A stretch of DNA of 64,000 nt from a virus. The position numbers and the translations under genes are program-made. Within the stretch, counting starts at the first letter, position 1; the number at the start of each line of letters is the position of its first letter. Of the stretch, positions 56,851-64,000 are shown piece after piece. The notes below the pieces were generated by a model that made no database searches, had not been told where the DNA came from, and saw only the letters and a list, made by a program, of their open reading frames with translations. The stretch covers positions 62,001-126,000 of IMG/VR virus record IMGVR_UViG_3300046642_000884. One strand, written 5' to 3'.

Positions 56851-57034
56851 TTTTTACCTTCAGTTCATCTAAATGCTTTTCAAATATATCGTCTTCTATA
56901 TAAAACTTATCTATTCTAGCGTGAGAAGGAGGGATCAGACATTCAACCAGCTGTAGAAACCGCATATCTGGATATTTTTTCCACTCGGCGGCGAATTTTT
57001 TGAGGATTCTGTTTATTCTTTTATGATCGCGCAT
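56840..57034 (-). CDS. small conserved-looking protein
   Basis: 64 residues. KRINRILKKFAAEWKKYPDMRF then LQLVECLI resembles a family with W..yPdlRl.QLi (DUF1040-like). Function unknown. Confidence 0.55.
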   Translation of the reverse strand: MRDHKRINRILKKFAAEWKKYPDMRFLQLVECLIPPSHARIDKFYIEDDIFEKHLDELKVKNEP

Positions 57035-57560
57035 ATTTCATAAATCCCATTCCTGAATAATCTTCCTCGCGTTTCTGGGCTTGTCGGATTGCCCGCTCGA
57101 TATATATCCGGGACGTTCCTTCGAAGAACATTTTGCCTTCCAGATGTTTCATTTCGTGTTGCAGGACTCGGGCCGTCATCCCAGTAAACTCTTGTGATCC
57201 TTGCGCACCGTTCAGATCATTGAACGCGATTCGAATAGATTTTGGTCGTTTTACCTTTATGGCGAACTTAGGAAACGATAGACAAGCCTCTTCCAGAACT
57301 ATTAGCTCATCAGAGACGGCTTGAATAACAGGGTTGAAGATTGTGAAGTCTTCAGGAGAACCACGAAATGCCATAACTGACCACGGAAGGTTGACTTGGT
57401 TGCCTGCTATTGCTAAACCGTTGTAGTGATAAACGGCGGCAATCATGTCTTTTGCAAGCTGTTTAGTTTCCTCCGGCTTATGGTCGGCAAAGACATATGG
57501 CTTGGTCGGAGTCAGAAGTTTGTCCAAACCATTTTTGTAAGTAGTTAGTTCGAGGATCAA
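57021..57560 (-). CDS. def: peptide deformylase
   Basis: 179 residues. The three motifs are present: GLAIAGNQV (GxGxAAxQ), EEACLSFP (EGCLS, with Ala for Gly) and LQHEMKHLEG (HExxH metal site). It starts at a TTG that overlaps the previous stop (TTGA). It removes formyl groups from new proteins; phage copies are known in marine T4-like phages. Confidence 0.9.
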   Translation of the reverse strand: MILELTTYKNGLDKLLTPTKPYVFADHKPEETKQLAKDMIAAVYHYNGLAIAGNQVNLPWSVMAFRGSPEDFTIFNPVIQAVSDELIVLEEACLSFPKFAIKVKRPKSIRIAFNDLNGAQGSQEFTGMTARVLQHEMKHLEGKMFFEGTSRIYIERAIRQAQKREEDYSGMGFMKYARS

Positions 57561-57781
57561 GGAGCTATTCCCTCATTCCAGTCATATTCTGGTCCCTCAT
57601 ATTGATCGTCTTTGATATATTTTCCTTTATAGTTCTTGATCCAGTCGTTATAATGATCTTTGGTTAGTTTTCTAACCATCTGATCAATAACCCAGGCCTT
57701 ATGGTGGTCACCATCTATTTGGGAATATCTGAAAGCAATGTCTAAAGCTTCACCTATTCGTTTTGCATGTTCATCAGACAT
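57557..57781 (-). CDS. hypothetical protein
   Basis: 74 residues. IDGDHHKAWVIDQMVRKLT recalls a small conserved phage domain. TTGA-coupled to the deformylase. Confidence 0.6.
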   Translation of the reverse strand: MSDEHAKRIGEALDIAFRYSQIDGDHHKAWVIDQMVRKLTKDHYNDWIKNYKGKYIKDDQYEGPEYDWNEGIAP

Positions 57782-58007
57782 TTTTCTTCTCCTCTAATAC
57801 CATTCCACCAAGGGCTTTTCGATTCTCATATTCACCTGAAAAAATCAATGCCTCATCTACAGTCATTGATTGGGTTGCATCCAGCTTATGTTCACACAGA
57901 ACTTTTTCGGTTTTATTATCTCTCCAGGTTACTATAACTGAATCTCCAGGATACAAGTGTATTGGATCAATTTTACTTCTTTTTAGTTCCTTCAAGAATC
58001 TAAACAT
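57774..58007 (-). CDS. small hypothetical protein
   Basis: 77 residues with a beta-rich core (DSVIVTWRDNKTEKVLCE). No family recognised. Confidence 0.55.
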   Translation of the reverse strand: MFRFLKELKRSKIDPIHLYPGDSVIVTWRDNKTEKVLCEHKLDATQSMTVDEALIFSGEYENRKALGGMVLEEKKNV

Positions 58008-58458
58008 ACATTTCTACTCCTTTTGGTGTCGGCACTATTACCTCGATTAGATCATCCGTTTCGATTCCAAGCGCCTTAATTAATCCAGGAGATAAATCGG
58101 CTTCCCGTCCTGTATCGATATTTGGTCCCCAATCGGCTGGCCAGGCTAAAAATGACCTGTTGGTCTTTCTAGCAATAACAGTGATTTGAATTTGTCGTAA
58201 GAAGTCACGAGGCGTCACTTTATAGTTCCAACGTGTTGCGATATAAAACTGTGTTGGGTCTAATCGCCGAGCCATTCCGGTGGTGCCTCTGGGTTGATAT
58301 GGCAAAAACAAATCGTGGGGATTTCTTTCTGGTCGAAAACGACGGCCTGGAAATCTTATATCGCTTTTATCATATAAAGCCAAACCTTCATCCGGCCGAA
58401 CCCCGTGGTCGTCCGGACCACCAAACATGCTTACCTTTCCAGTAATAGTATAGGTCAT
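58000..58458 (-). CDS. RlpA/3D-like double-psi beta-barrel protein
   Basis: 152 residues. KVSMFGGPDDHGVRPDEGLAL, PADWGPNIDTGREADLSPGL contain the spaced Asp residues of the 3D/RlpA-like barrel seen in murein-active and other proteins. No signal peptide. A lytic transglycosylase role is possible, but its place among replication genes leaves that uncertain. Confidence 0.6.
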   Translation of the reverse strand: MTYTITGKVSMFGGPDDHGVRPDEGLALYDKSDIRFPGRRFRPERNPHDLFLPYQPRGTTGMARRLDPTQFYIATRWNYKVTPRDFLRQIQITVIARKTNRSFLAWPADWGPNIDTGREADLSPGLIKALGIETDDLIEVIVPTPKGVEMYV

Positions 58459-58604
58459 TTCTTTTCCTTGATTAATTTAAGATTGTCTTCAATAATCATA
58501 TCTAGTAAGTCTTTTGCGACTTTCCGTGATATTGTGCCGTTGCTTATCATCTTGACGATTTCGGCGTTTTGTTTTGGTGAAACAATCCAGATCGGCAGGG
58601 TCAT
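58455..58604 (-). CDS. 49-residue GatB/YqeY-like helical protein
   Basis: MTLPIWIVSPKQN then ISNGTISRKVAKDLLDMI resembles the IS.K.AK.vl helix of the GatB/YqeY C-terminal domain. ATGA overlaps on both sides. Confidence 0.5.
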   Translation of the reverse strand: MTLPIWIVSPKQNAEIVKMISNGTISRKVAKDLLDMIIEDNLKLIKEKK

Positions 58605-58993
58605 TTTATCTCAATAACTGGAATACCTGCTTTCTTGGCTCGTTTTACCATATCAGCAGTTCCTTTACTTTTAGATAGATCGGGATGGAATGATACAACT
58701 AAATCCGGTTGCCCTTCATCTAGCATCTTTTGATTACGAATAGGCCCAGCAGCCCTTCTATATTTTTCCCAGTTGGCAGGAAAGACTTCCAAACGAGCAT
58801 AATTTTTTACTGCCCAGTTACCACCCATACGATCGGCGCCTGTGGCATCTCCGTGAATGATGGTTATATCGGTTGGTAGCCAGTTATCCTCAGGATGATA
58901 ATATATCGAATGTTCTACTGCTAGCTCATCTAAAACTGTGCTAACTCGTCTATGATTAGTATAATTCCGATCGCCACATACTAATATCTTCAT
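58601..58993 (-). CDS. SLOG-family protein (DUF2493/YspA-like)
   Basis: 130 residues. ILVCGDRNYTN, IHGDATGADRMGGNWAVKN, AGPIRNQKMLDEG and SKGTADMVKRAKKAGI are the family marks of a Rossmann-like domain thought to bind nucleotides or NAD-derived ligands. Role in phages unknown. Confidence 0.75.
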   Translation of the reverse strand: MKILVCGDRNYTNHRRVSTVLDELAVEHSIYYHPEDNWLPTDITIIHGDATGADRMGGNWAVKNYARLEVFPANWEKYRRAAGPIRNQKMLDEGQPDLVVSFHPDLSKSKGTADMVKRAKKAGIPVIEIK

Positions 58994-60702
58994 TCTACAA
59001 TCCTACTGAATGAGTTGACTTTTTCGAAGGCAATAACCTTCGAGAACTTATCGGAAATCTGGTCAGTTTTATGGCTTATAATAAACACATTGTTGTCCAT
59101 TGTCAAGGACGAAATGACGCGAAGCACATCATCAGTTCCATCGGCGTCTAACGAGCTGTCGAGTAGTTCATCCAGCACCAGTAAATTACAGTCGATAGAA
59201 CCGCGCAGCTTGGCGACTGCCCTCCAGGCAAAAAGTATTCCCAGGTTCAGTCGCATCTTCTCTCCCTCGGAGAAACTCTCATAGGAGAAACTATCACGAT
59301 GTCGTGATAGAATGGTTTCATTGAATTCCTCGTCTAGATGAAACTCAACGAAAAAGTCCAGAGCCGCGAGGTATTTTTGGATTAGCTGGTTTATCACCGG
59401 CAGGAAGCTCTTGACGATCTTTGCCTTGATTCCGCTGTCCTTTAGGAGGACCGCAGCATAACCCATAACAGTTCTATCTCCGGACATTTCAATCAGTATG
59501 GATTCCAGTTCGCCTAGTTGCTGCTTGACTTCTTCCAGCTTGGAAAAGTCGACTTCATAACTTTCGGCCTTGATTTTTTCAATGGTTAGTTTGTAGGCTT
59601 CGCGTTGGCGATCCAGCTCATCGTGTTTAACGGTATTTTCTAAAAACCTTTTTTCTAGAAATGAGCTTTCCTGGTGAATATGATCGATTTCAGTAATCTT
59701 GTCCTCAATGAGCTTGATTTTCTCGTCCAGTTTTTTAATGGCTGTCGAATATTGGTCTACTGAACTGGTATCCTCCTGAACTATTTTTTCTTTATGGTGG
59801 CTCTCAATATGCTGACGACAAGTCGGACATACCTCATTATTTGCAAAGAATAGCAGTTCACGATTGATTATCTTGGTCTTCTGGTTCAGTTCAGACCGTA
59901 TCTGGACTATCTCTTGTTTTTTGGTGTGGAAATCATCTATCGGAACCGTTTTTCGATCCATCTCTTCTATTTGGCTAGCCAGACCTTCAAGCATAGTAGC
60001 CAGTTCGTTGATTTGTGAACTTAGCTCCTCAACAATCTTCTGTTGTTCCTGGATCAGCTTCTCTTTAGAAGCTGACATTTTCTCAAGGTGTTCTTCTGAG
60101 AGTTTTTTGCGTTCTTCCAAGAGTCTTTTATTTTCTTCACTATCCCTTAGCTTGTTATCACAGCGATCAAGACGATCCTTCAGAAGGATATTCATCTTGG
60201 TAAAGATTTCGAGGTCAAGTAGGTCCTCAATGATTCCGCGTCGTTGTCCCGCAGGCAAAGCCATAAACGGAACGAAGATAGCAGAACCCAGCACCACAAT
60301 CTGTGAAAGAGTTTTATGAGTAACCTTCAGGATGTATTTTTCAAAGGTGTCCTGATAGTCTGTATTATCAGCGTCTTGGGTTATTAGTTCTCCGTCTTTA
60401 TGGATTTCGAAGATGTTAGGTTTTATTCCTCGAATAACCTTGAGGTTATAACCATTCGCCACAAACTCACACTCAACCACACACTCTTTGTTGGTAATGG
60501 TGTTGACTAGTTGCGGCTTATTGATCTTGCGGAATGGCCGATTGAAGAGAACAAAGAACAACGCATCAAGTAGCGTCGATTTACCTGAACCGTTGATCCC
60601 CACAATAAGCGTAGTTTTGCTTTGGTTTAGATCGATTTCTGTCCATTGGTTACCTGTGGCTAACAGGTTCTTCCAACGAATACGTTTTAACTCAAGTCTC
60701 AT
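58990..60702 (-). CDS. 46: recombination nuclease subunit gp46 (SbcC/Rad50-like)
   Basis: 570 residues. Walker A VGINGSGKSTLLDAL near the N-terminus, a long coiled coil, the zinc hook CPTCRQH, the signature FSEGEKMRLNLGILFAW, Walker B LLVLDELLDSSLDADG, and a terminal His switch (ISHK). Partners gp47 in end resection. A palindrome (59291-59310) and a promoter-like sequence lie inside. Confidence 0.93.
   Translation of the reverse strand: MRLELKRIRWKNLLATGNQWTEIDLNQSKTTLIVGINGSGKSTLLDALFFVLFNRPFRKINKPQLVNTITNKECVVECEFVANGYNLKVIRGIKPNIFEIHKDGELITQDADNTDYQDTFEKYILKVTHKTLSQIVVLGSAIFVPFMALPAGQRRGIIEDLLDLEIFTKMNILLKDRLDRCDNKLRDSEENKRLLEERKKLSEEHLEKMSASKEKLIQEQQKIVEELSSQINELATMLEGLASQIEEMDRKTVPIDDFHTKKQEIVQIRSELNQKTKIINRELLFFANNEVCPTCRQHIESHHKEKIVQEDTSSVDQYSTAIKKLDEKIKLIEDKITEIDHIHQESSFLEKRFLENTVKHDELDRQREAYKLTIEKIKAESYEVDFSKLEEVKQQLGELESILIEMSGDRTVMGYAAVLLKDSGIKAKIVKSFLPVINQLIQKYLAALDFFVEFHLDEEFNETILSRHRDSFSYESFSEGEKMRLNLGILFAWRAVAKLRGSIDCNLLVLDELLDSSLDADGTDDVLRVISSLTMDNNVFIISHKTDQISDKFSKVIAFEKVNSFSRIVE
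59078..59106 (-). promoter_or_regulatory. promoter-like sequence inside gene 46
   Basis: TTGACA, 17-nt spacer, TATTAT within the C-terminal coding part, about 85 nt before the SLOG gene. Could drive the downstream cluster. The coding constraint (MDNNVFIISHK) may also explain it. Confidence 0.4.
59291..59310. repeat. palindrome CTATCACGA-TG-TCGTGATAG
   Basis: Perfect 9-bp inverted repeat with a 2-nt centre inside gene 46, with the same core as the two intergenic copies. Confidence 0.75.
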
Positions 60703-61775
60703 TCTGACTCTGCTTCATGATATAACTTGACTAACAAAGAGTCGAGCTTTGCAACATCTACAATATTGTTGGCCTGGGCTGCGAACTCCCTAATGATATC
60801 GAGAGTAGACTTAGTTGACGACACAATATTGGCGTCATCGGTTAGGTTTAGATTCAGATGATCCTCGACTACCGTGATGGATAGTGGCTGCGCGGTTTCA
60901 ACTTTATCCATAAACGAATCATACTGGGCCGCATCATTCTTGCCCGATACTACAACCTTGATGATCTTGTTGTTGAGTGATTGAAAACCTCCAGCCGGAA
61001 GCGTTGGTTCACCCTTTGCATCATCATACCATACTTTGCGAAACACCGTGAACGGGTTCTTGATAAACTTCATCCCTCTGGTTTCAGTATCGAAGATATG
61101 GAAGCCGTGATCTTCTCCATCGTCGCCCCAGGCGAATTCGGCGTGACTGCCCACATAATAGATATTCTCCTTGAACGAGCGGTGATGGAAATGTCCAGTC
61201 AACACCACATCGAACTTGGAGAAGACAGATGAGGATAGTCCTTCATGGGAGATGTCTCCTCGATGTCGTTCGAAGTTTTGTAGTTCAAGATGACCAAATA
61301 ATATCTGGGCCTTAGTGTCCCGGATCGTTTTCATTATCTGTTCGCGATTGCTATCGATTATCCACGGCACGAATAGGATAGGAACATCGAAATGATCCGA
61401 AAACATTACTTCGGTGGCTTTATCATAGGATCGAAAGGTTGGTGCTGGACTGTCGCCAGGAAGAAAAAGTTTCGCCGCGTGGATATCTGTAACATTTCTA
61501 TAGAAGATATCATGATTGCCTAAAATCCAATCAAATGATCTACAGTATCTAGCAGCAGGAAATAACAAATCCTGCTGCAAATAATCTGCGACCAGATATG
61601 AAATAGACTTCCGGCGTTCAACTAGATCGCCAAGACATACAATCCGATTGATTTCGTTCTTTTGTAAATAGGGCCAAAAAATTTCCCTAAAGAACCTACG
61701 ATTGTTCTCTAAAAACGGAAGATATTCACCACGAGCGCCGTAGTGAATATCACTGATGATCGCAAGTTTTACCAC
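60699..61775 (-). CDS. 47: recombination nuclease subunit gp47 (SbcD/Mre11-like)
   Basis: 358 residues. AIISDIHYGARG (D-x-H), VCLGDLVERRK, WILGNHDIFY, LFGHLELQ and TGHFHHRS form the Mre11 metal-binding set. ATGA-coupled to gp46. Confidence 0.93.
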   Translation of the reverse strand: MVKLAIISDIHYGARGEYLPFLENNRRFFREIFWPYLQKNEINRIVCLGDLVERRKSISYLVADYLQQDLLFPAARYCRSFDWILGNHDIFYRNVTDIHAAKLFLPGDSPAPTFRSYDKATEVMFSDHFDVPILFVPWIIDSNREQIMKTIRDTKAQILFGHLELQNFERHRGDISHEGLSSSVFSKFDVVLTGHFHHRSFKENIYYVGSHAEFAWGDDGEDHGFHIFDTETRGMKFIKNPFTVFRKVWYDDAKGEPTLPAGGFQSLNNKIIKVVVSGKNDAAQYDSFMDKVETAQPLSITVVEDHLNLNLTDDANIVSSTKSTLDIIREFAAQANNIVDVAKLDSLLVKLYHEAESE

Positions 61776-61981
61776 TTTATTTTACTTATTCGGTGTGCTT
61801 CTTTTCTGGACTGATAATATTTGTCCAGAACCATTTCGCAATACTGCTTGATGCTTTCGAGTCGTTGGGCATAGCTTTCACGAACTTCGGGAGTGTTGCC
61901 CAGATTATTCAGTTGCATCACGTGATCCATTATTAGCGTTGGAACCTGATGGATTTTATTTTGATCGAAAACGCGGGGCAT
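61769..61981 (-). CDS. conserved phage hypothetical protein
   Basis: 70 residues from the ATG after AGAGGAACAAAAT. RLESIKQYCEMVLDKYYQSRKEA resembles a small helical family next to gp47 in T4-like phages. Overlaps gp47 by 7 nt. Confidence 0.6.
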   Translation of the reverse strand: MPRVFDQNKIHQVPTLIMDHVMQLNNLGNTPEVRESYAQRLESIKQYCEMVLDKYYQSRKEAHRISKIKW

Positions 61982-62001
61982 ATTTTGTTCCTCTTTTCTT
62001 T

Positions 62002-62106
62002 TCACTTATTTTTCGTTTGGTTTCTTCTGTATGGGTCCTGAATCGTTTTACCTAGATATTTCAATCCAGTTTTATTGTGTTGTTTTACGTATAAAAAGTG
62101 ATTCAT
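62002..62106 (-). pseudogene. GIY-YIG endonuclease N-terminal fragment
   Basis: 34 residues, MNHFLYVKQHNKTGLKYLGK then TIQDPYRRNQTKNK. The HNKTGLKYLGKT pattern is the start of phage GIY-YIG endonucleases (YxG variant), and the rest of the domain is missing. It has its own promoter, so it may still be expressed. Confidence 0.55.
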
Positions 62107-62115
62107 GCCTTCTTT

Positions 62116-62144
62116 ATAATATTCGATGTTTTATACTATGTCAA
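62116..62144 (-). promoter_or_regulatory. sigma70-like promoter
   Basis: TTGACA, 17-nt spacer, TATTAT, 9 nt before the ATG of the GIY-YIG fragment. Also able to drive gp47 and gp46 downstream. Confidence 0.7.
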
Positions 62145-62644
62145 GCCTTTTTTGGTTTGACGTTATAAGATAAGCCTTTTTTCTTGGCCGCCACCTTTTC
62201 TTCGTAGTTGGCAATTACTGAGTCGCTCAACTCGTTTGGTTCAATGCCTTCTATCTCCTGGTTGGTGAACTGGGATCGAAAGAATTTATGTTTAATGTAG
62301 TTAACTTTTTGCTCGTCCTTGATGCGTTTCTTCTGGGCGTTGATGGCAACAGTTGTTAGATAGGCAAAGGCTCCGGCCGAGGACTTTTTGTGGTTGAACT
62401 TATGGACTGCGTAGCAACATCGCTCCACTGCATCCAGGATCATTTCATCTCGATAGGTGTAGGACTCGAAGTTGAAGTTAAAACCTCGGGTCAGACGGTT
62501 GCAGATATTGTAGATGCATTCGCCGATATATCGCGGCATTGTTGGCATTGCCAGTTCATTTCGCCTGTTCTTTCGGCACAGTTTCTGGTAGTCGACTATT
62601 GCTTTGGTTAGGTCCGCATTATTGACGTAATTTTTCTTCTTCAT
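62141..62644 (-). CDS. 55: late sigma factor gp55
   Basis: 167 residues. KNYVNNADLTKAIVDYQKLC, MPRYIGECIYNICNRL, YTYRDEMILDAVERCCYAV and AGAFAYLTTVAINAQKKRI match T4-like gp55, the minimal sigma factor recognising TATAAATA late promoters. This supports the late octamers listed elsewhere. Confidence 0.9.
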   Translation of the reverse strand: MKKKNYVNNADLTKAIVDYQKLCRKNRRNELAMPTMPRYIGECIYNICNRLTRGFNFNFESYTYRDEMILDAVERCCYAVHKFNHKKSSAGAFAYLTTVAINAQKKRIKDEQKVNYIKHKFFRSQFTNQEIEGIEPNELSDSVIANYEEKVAAKKKGLSYNVKPKKA

Positions 62645-62798
62645 TCGTGGGAGTTTTCTCCTTCTTGATTGTTTTTAAGATGTTATTTAACAAGGCTTTA
62701 CCATTTTCATCATAATTTTCAAGCATTTTCTTCCAAGCTTTGTCTGTTGGTGTATAATAACCAGGACGTCCAGGTATTTCATACCAGCTGTCGTTCAT
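62619..62798 (-). CDS. small hypothetical protein between uvsW and gene 55
   Basis: 59 residues starting MNDSWYEIPGRPGYYTPTDK. ATGA-coupled to uvsW; overlaps the gene 55 start by 26 nt and supplies its ribosome binding site (AAGGAG). Confidence 0.55.
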   Translation of the reverse strand: MNDSWYEIPGRPGYYTPTDKAWKKMLENYDENGKALLNNILKTIKKEKTPTNEEEKLRQ

Positions 62799-64000
62799 TT
62801 TAATGGAATCCTGTAGATTTTATACGGGAAGCGTTCCTGGTTGTAGAGCCTCACTCTATCTATATAGTGCCGGACGCCATAATTTTTATAGCTGCCACTA
62901 CTAAGATCATCAATAATATCGTATATAACGGAATGTTGTTTTTGGTCAGTTCGACGTAAAGCGCGCCCAATCGATTGGAGAACTTTGATTTTGCTTTTGT
63001 AAGGCGAAGCAAACACAATATTCCGAAGATTAGGCACATTTACTCCGCCAGCAAAAACTCCATATGAAGCTACCACAATCAGATTGTCGTCGTTGTTGGC
63101 TTCTATTCTTACCTCCTCACGATCAGCGGCTTCAGTGCCGCCATAGACAAAACGAACTCGGTCAGGAGCTGCTGTTGCCAGCTTATCAAACAAGGGTTGT
63201 CCGTGTTTATCCACCAGCCTAAACAATACAAAACTAGAACCCACCAAGCCAAGTGCAAGATTCCGTATAAATGTTTGCCGGTCTTCGTGTGCCACCAAGA
63301 AATCTTGTTCGTCATTATAGGTCATTCCTTTTGCTTTTCTCCGGTCCTCCTTCGGATATTCCAGGACTAGGGTAACAATCTCGACTTCGGCCAGATGTCC
63401 TTGATCTTGGAGCTGTTTGGTTGTCTCGCCTTTGATAATGGGTCCGAATAGTCCCTCGAGTGCTAGTTCGTGGCACATTATATCATTGGAAAGTGTCGCG
63501 GTAAAGCCGAATCTGATCTTGGCATTAACCAGTTGTGTCATAATATGGATAAGAGATTTAGCCTTGAAACCGTGGCATTCGTCACCAATGACTACTTTGA
63601 ACTGCTCAAAAAACTCAGGAGGCATATCCATAAGAGATTGCCAGGTTGTAATGGTTATTAGCTTATCTGCCTGAGGATCAACTCCTGCCCATACCTTATG
63701 GCAAAAATTCTCGACATTCATTCCATACGACTTGAAGTCGTTATACATCTGATTGACGAGATTGATAGTTGGAACGATGATAAGAGTTTTAGGAGTCCAA
63801 TAGTATTTGACTAGCTCATGAATAACAAAGCTTTTTCCGCTGCCGGTTGGTGAGACAACAACAGCTCGACCTTGTTCCAAACATTTTTGAATAAGGAAGG
63901 TTTGATAATCTCTCGGCTCAAGATTCGATTTATACGAGTTTAAAAAACTGCTACTATGAACGGTATTAGCTGAAAATACATATTTGTTATAGTCTATAGT
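62795..64000 (-). CDS. uvsW: UvsW-like helicase, 5' end beyond window
   Basis: The C-terminal 401 codons are present; the frame stays open to the window edge. EPRDYQTFLIQKCL (Q-type motif), VSPTGSGKSFV (Walker A), IGDECHGF (DECH box), FGFTATLS (motif III), VASYGVFAGGVNVPN and QSIGRALRRTDQ (motif VI). UvsW is an SF2 helicase that remodels branched DNA and R-loops and ends origin-dependent replication in T4. Confidence 0.92.
   Translation of the reverse strand, partial: TIDYNKYVFSANTVHSSSFLNSYKSNLEPRDYQTFLIQKCLEQGRAVVVSPTGSGKSFVIHELVKYYWTPKTLIIVPTINLVNQMYNDFKSYGMNVENFCHKVWAGVDPQADKLITITTWQSLMDMPPEFFEQFKVVIGDECHGFKAKSLIHIMTQLVNAKIRFGFTATLSNDIMCHELALEGLFGPIIKGETTKQLQDQGHLAEVEIVTLVLEYPKEDRRKAKGMTYNDEQDFLVAHEDRQTFIRNLALGLVGSSFVLFRLVDKHGQPLFDKLATAAPDRVRFVYGGTEAADREEVRIEANNDDNLIVVASYGVFAGGVNVPNLRNIVFASPYKSKIKVLQSIGRALRRTDQKQHSVIYDIIDDLSSGSYKNYGVRHYIDRVRLYNQERFPYKIYRIPLK

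Noticed and set aside
59864-60319. 151-codon Ser-rich plus-strand frame opposite gene 46
   Set aside because: Antisense shadow of the coiled-coil coding sequence.
1-64000. CRISPR array, transposon or prophage integrase signals
   Set aside because: No regularly spaced repeats, no transposase or integrase motifs and no att-like repeats were seen. The genome type is a lytic T4-like phage.

Overview
The window is a contiguous piece of a T4-superfamily (Straboviridae/cyanophage-like) myovirus genome. It carries the T4 replication and recombination core: family-B polymerase gp43, primase gp61, helicase gp41, UvsX, UvsW, gp46/gp47, sliding clamp gp45 and clamp loader gp44/gp62. It also carries translational repressor RegA and late sigma factor gp55, a virion gene block, a lysis cassette and a tRNA cluster. 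Several traits suggest a host outside the enterics, possibly an alphaproteobacterium (inference): a B12-dependent class II ribonucleotide reductase, ThyX instead of ThyA, a phage peptide deformylase, strong TTGACA/TATAAT promoters and many apparently leaderless starts.

Layout. 1-1277: tRNA cluster (Glu, Trp, Asn, Thr, and a fifth with anticodon CGT), read leftward, plus non-coding DNA. 1278-4568, plus strand: lysis cassette of muramidase, M15 peptidase, a CX5R phosphatase, a GXSXG hydrolase and a membrane protein. 4565-43569, minus strand: small accessory genes; a nucleotide block (class II RNR, an ornithine-aminotransferase-like gene, endonuclease-VII-like gene, ThyX); small membrane and coiled-coil genes; primase; a virion block (19-29 kb) with a 1246-residue modular protein and a ligase-like/NMNAT-like fusion; gp41, UvsX, gp43; an SPFH (flotillin-like) gene; and a dense array of short early-type genes. 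43570-44577: a divergent, structured, mostly non-coding region that is an origin/early-control candidate and contains an interrupted tRNA. 44578-46280, plus strand: a strongly promoted early-type gene, a homing-endonuclease remnant and a metallophosphatase. 46270-64000, minus strand: RegA, gp62, dCMP deaminase, gp44, gp45, a GT-A glycosyltransferase, two methyltransferases, peptide deformylase, gp46, gp47, gp55, and UvsW, which runs off the window end.

Genes are packed into long leftward operons in which stop and start codons commonly overlap as ATGA. Promoters of three looks can be read: sigma70-like TTGACA-N16..18-TATAAT, T4-late-like NATAAATA (presumably read with gp55), and a subset of both in which the -10 lies only 5-7 nt before the ATG, which predicts leaderless mRNA. 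Two of the leaderless promoters (gp61, gp62) carry perfect inverted repeats over the promoter, which look like operators.

The least ordinary content is the ornithine-aminotransferase-like gene, the SPFH gene, the ligase/NMNAT fusion in the virion block, the large module-repeat protein with about a dozen sites resembling prohead-protease cleavage sites, the interrupted tRNA, and a methyltransferase with no canonical start codon. All calls come from reading the sequence; no database search was possible.
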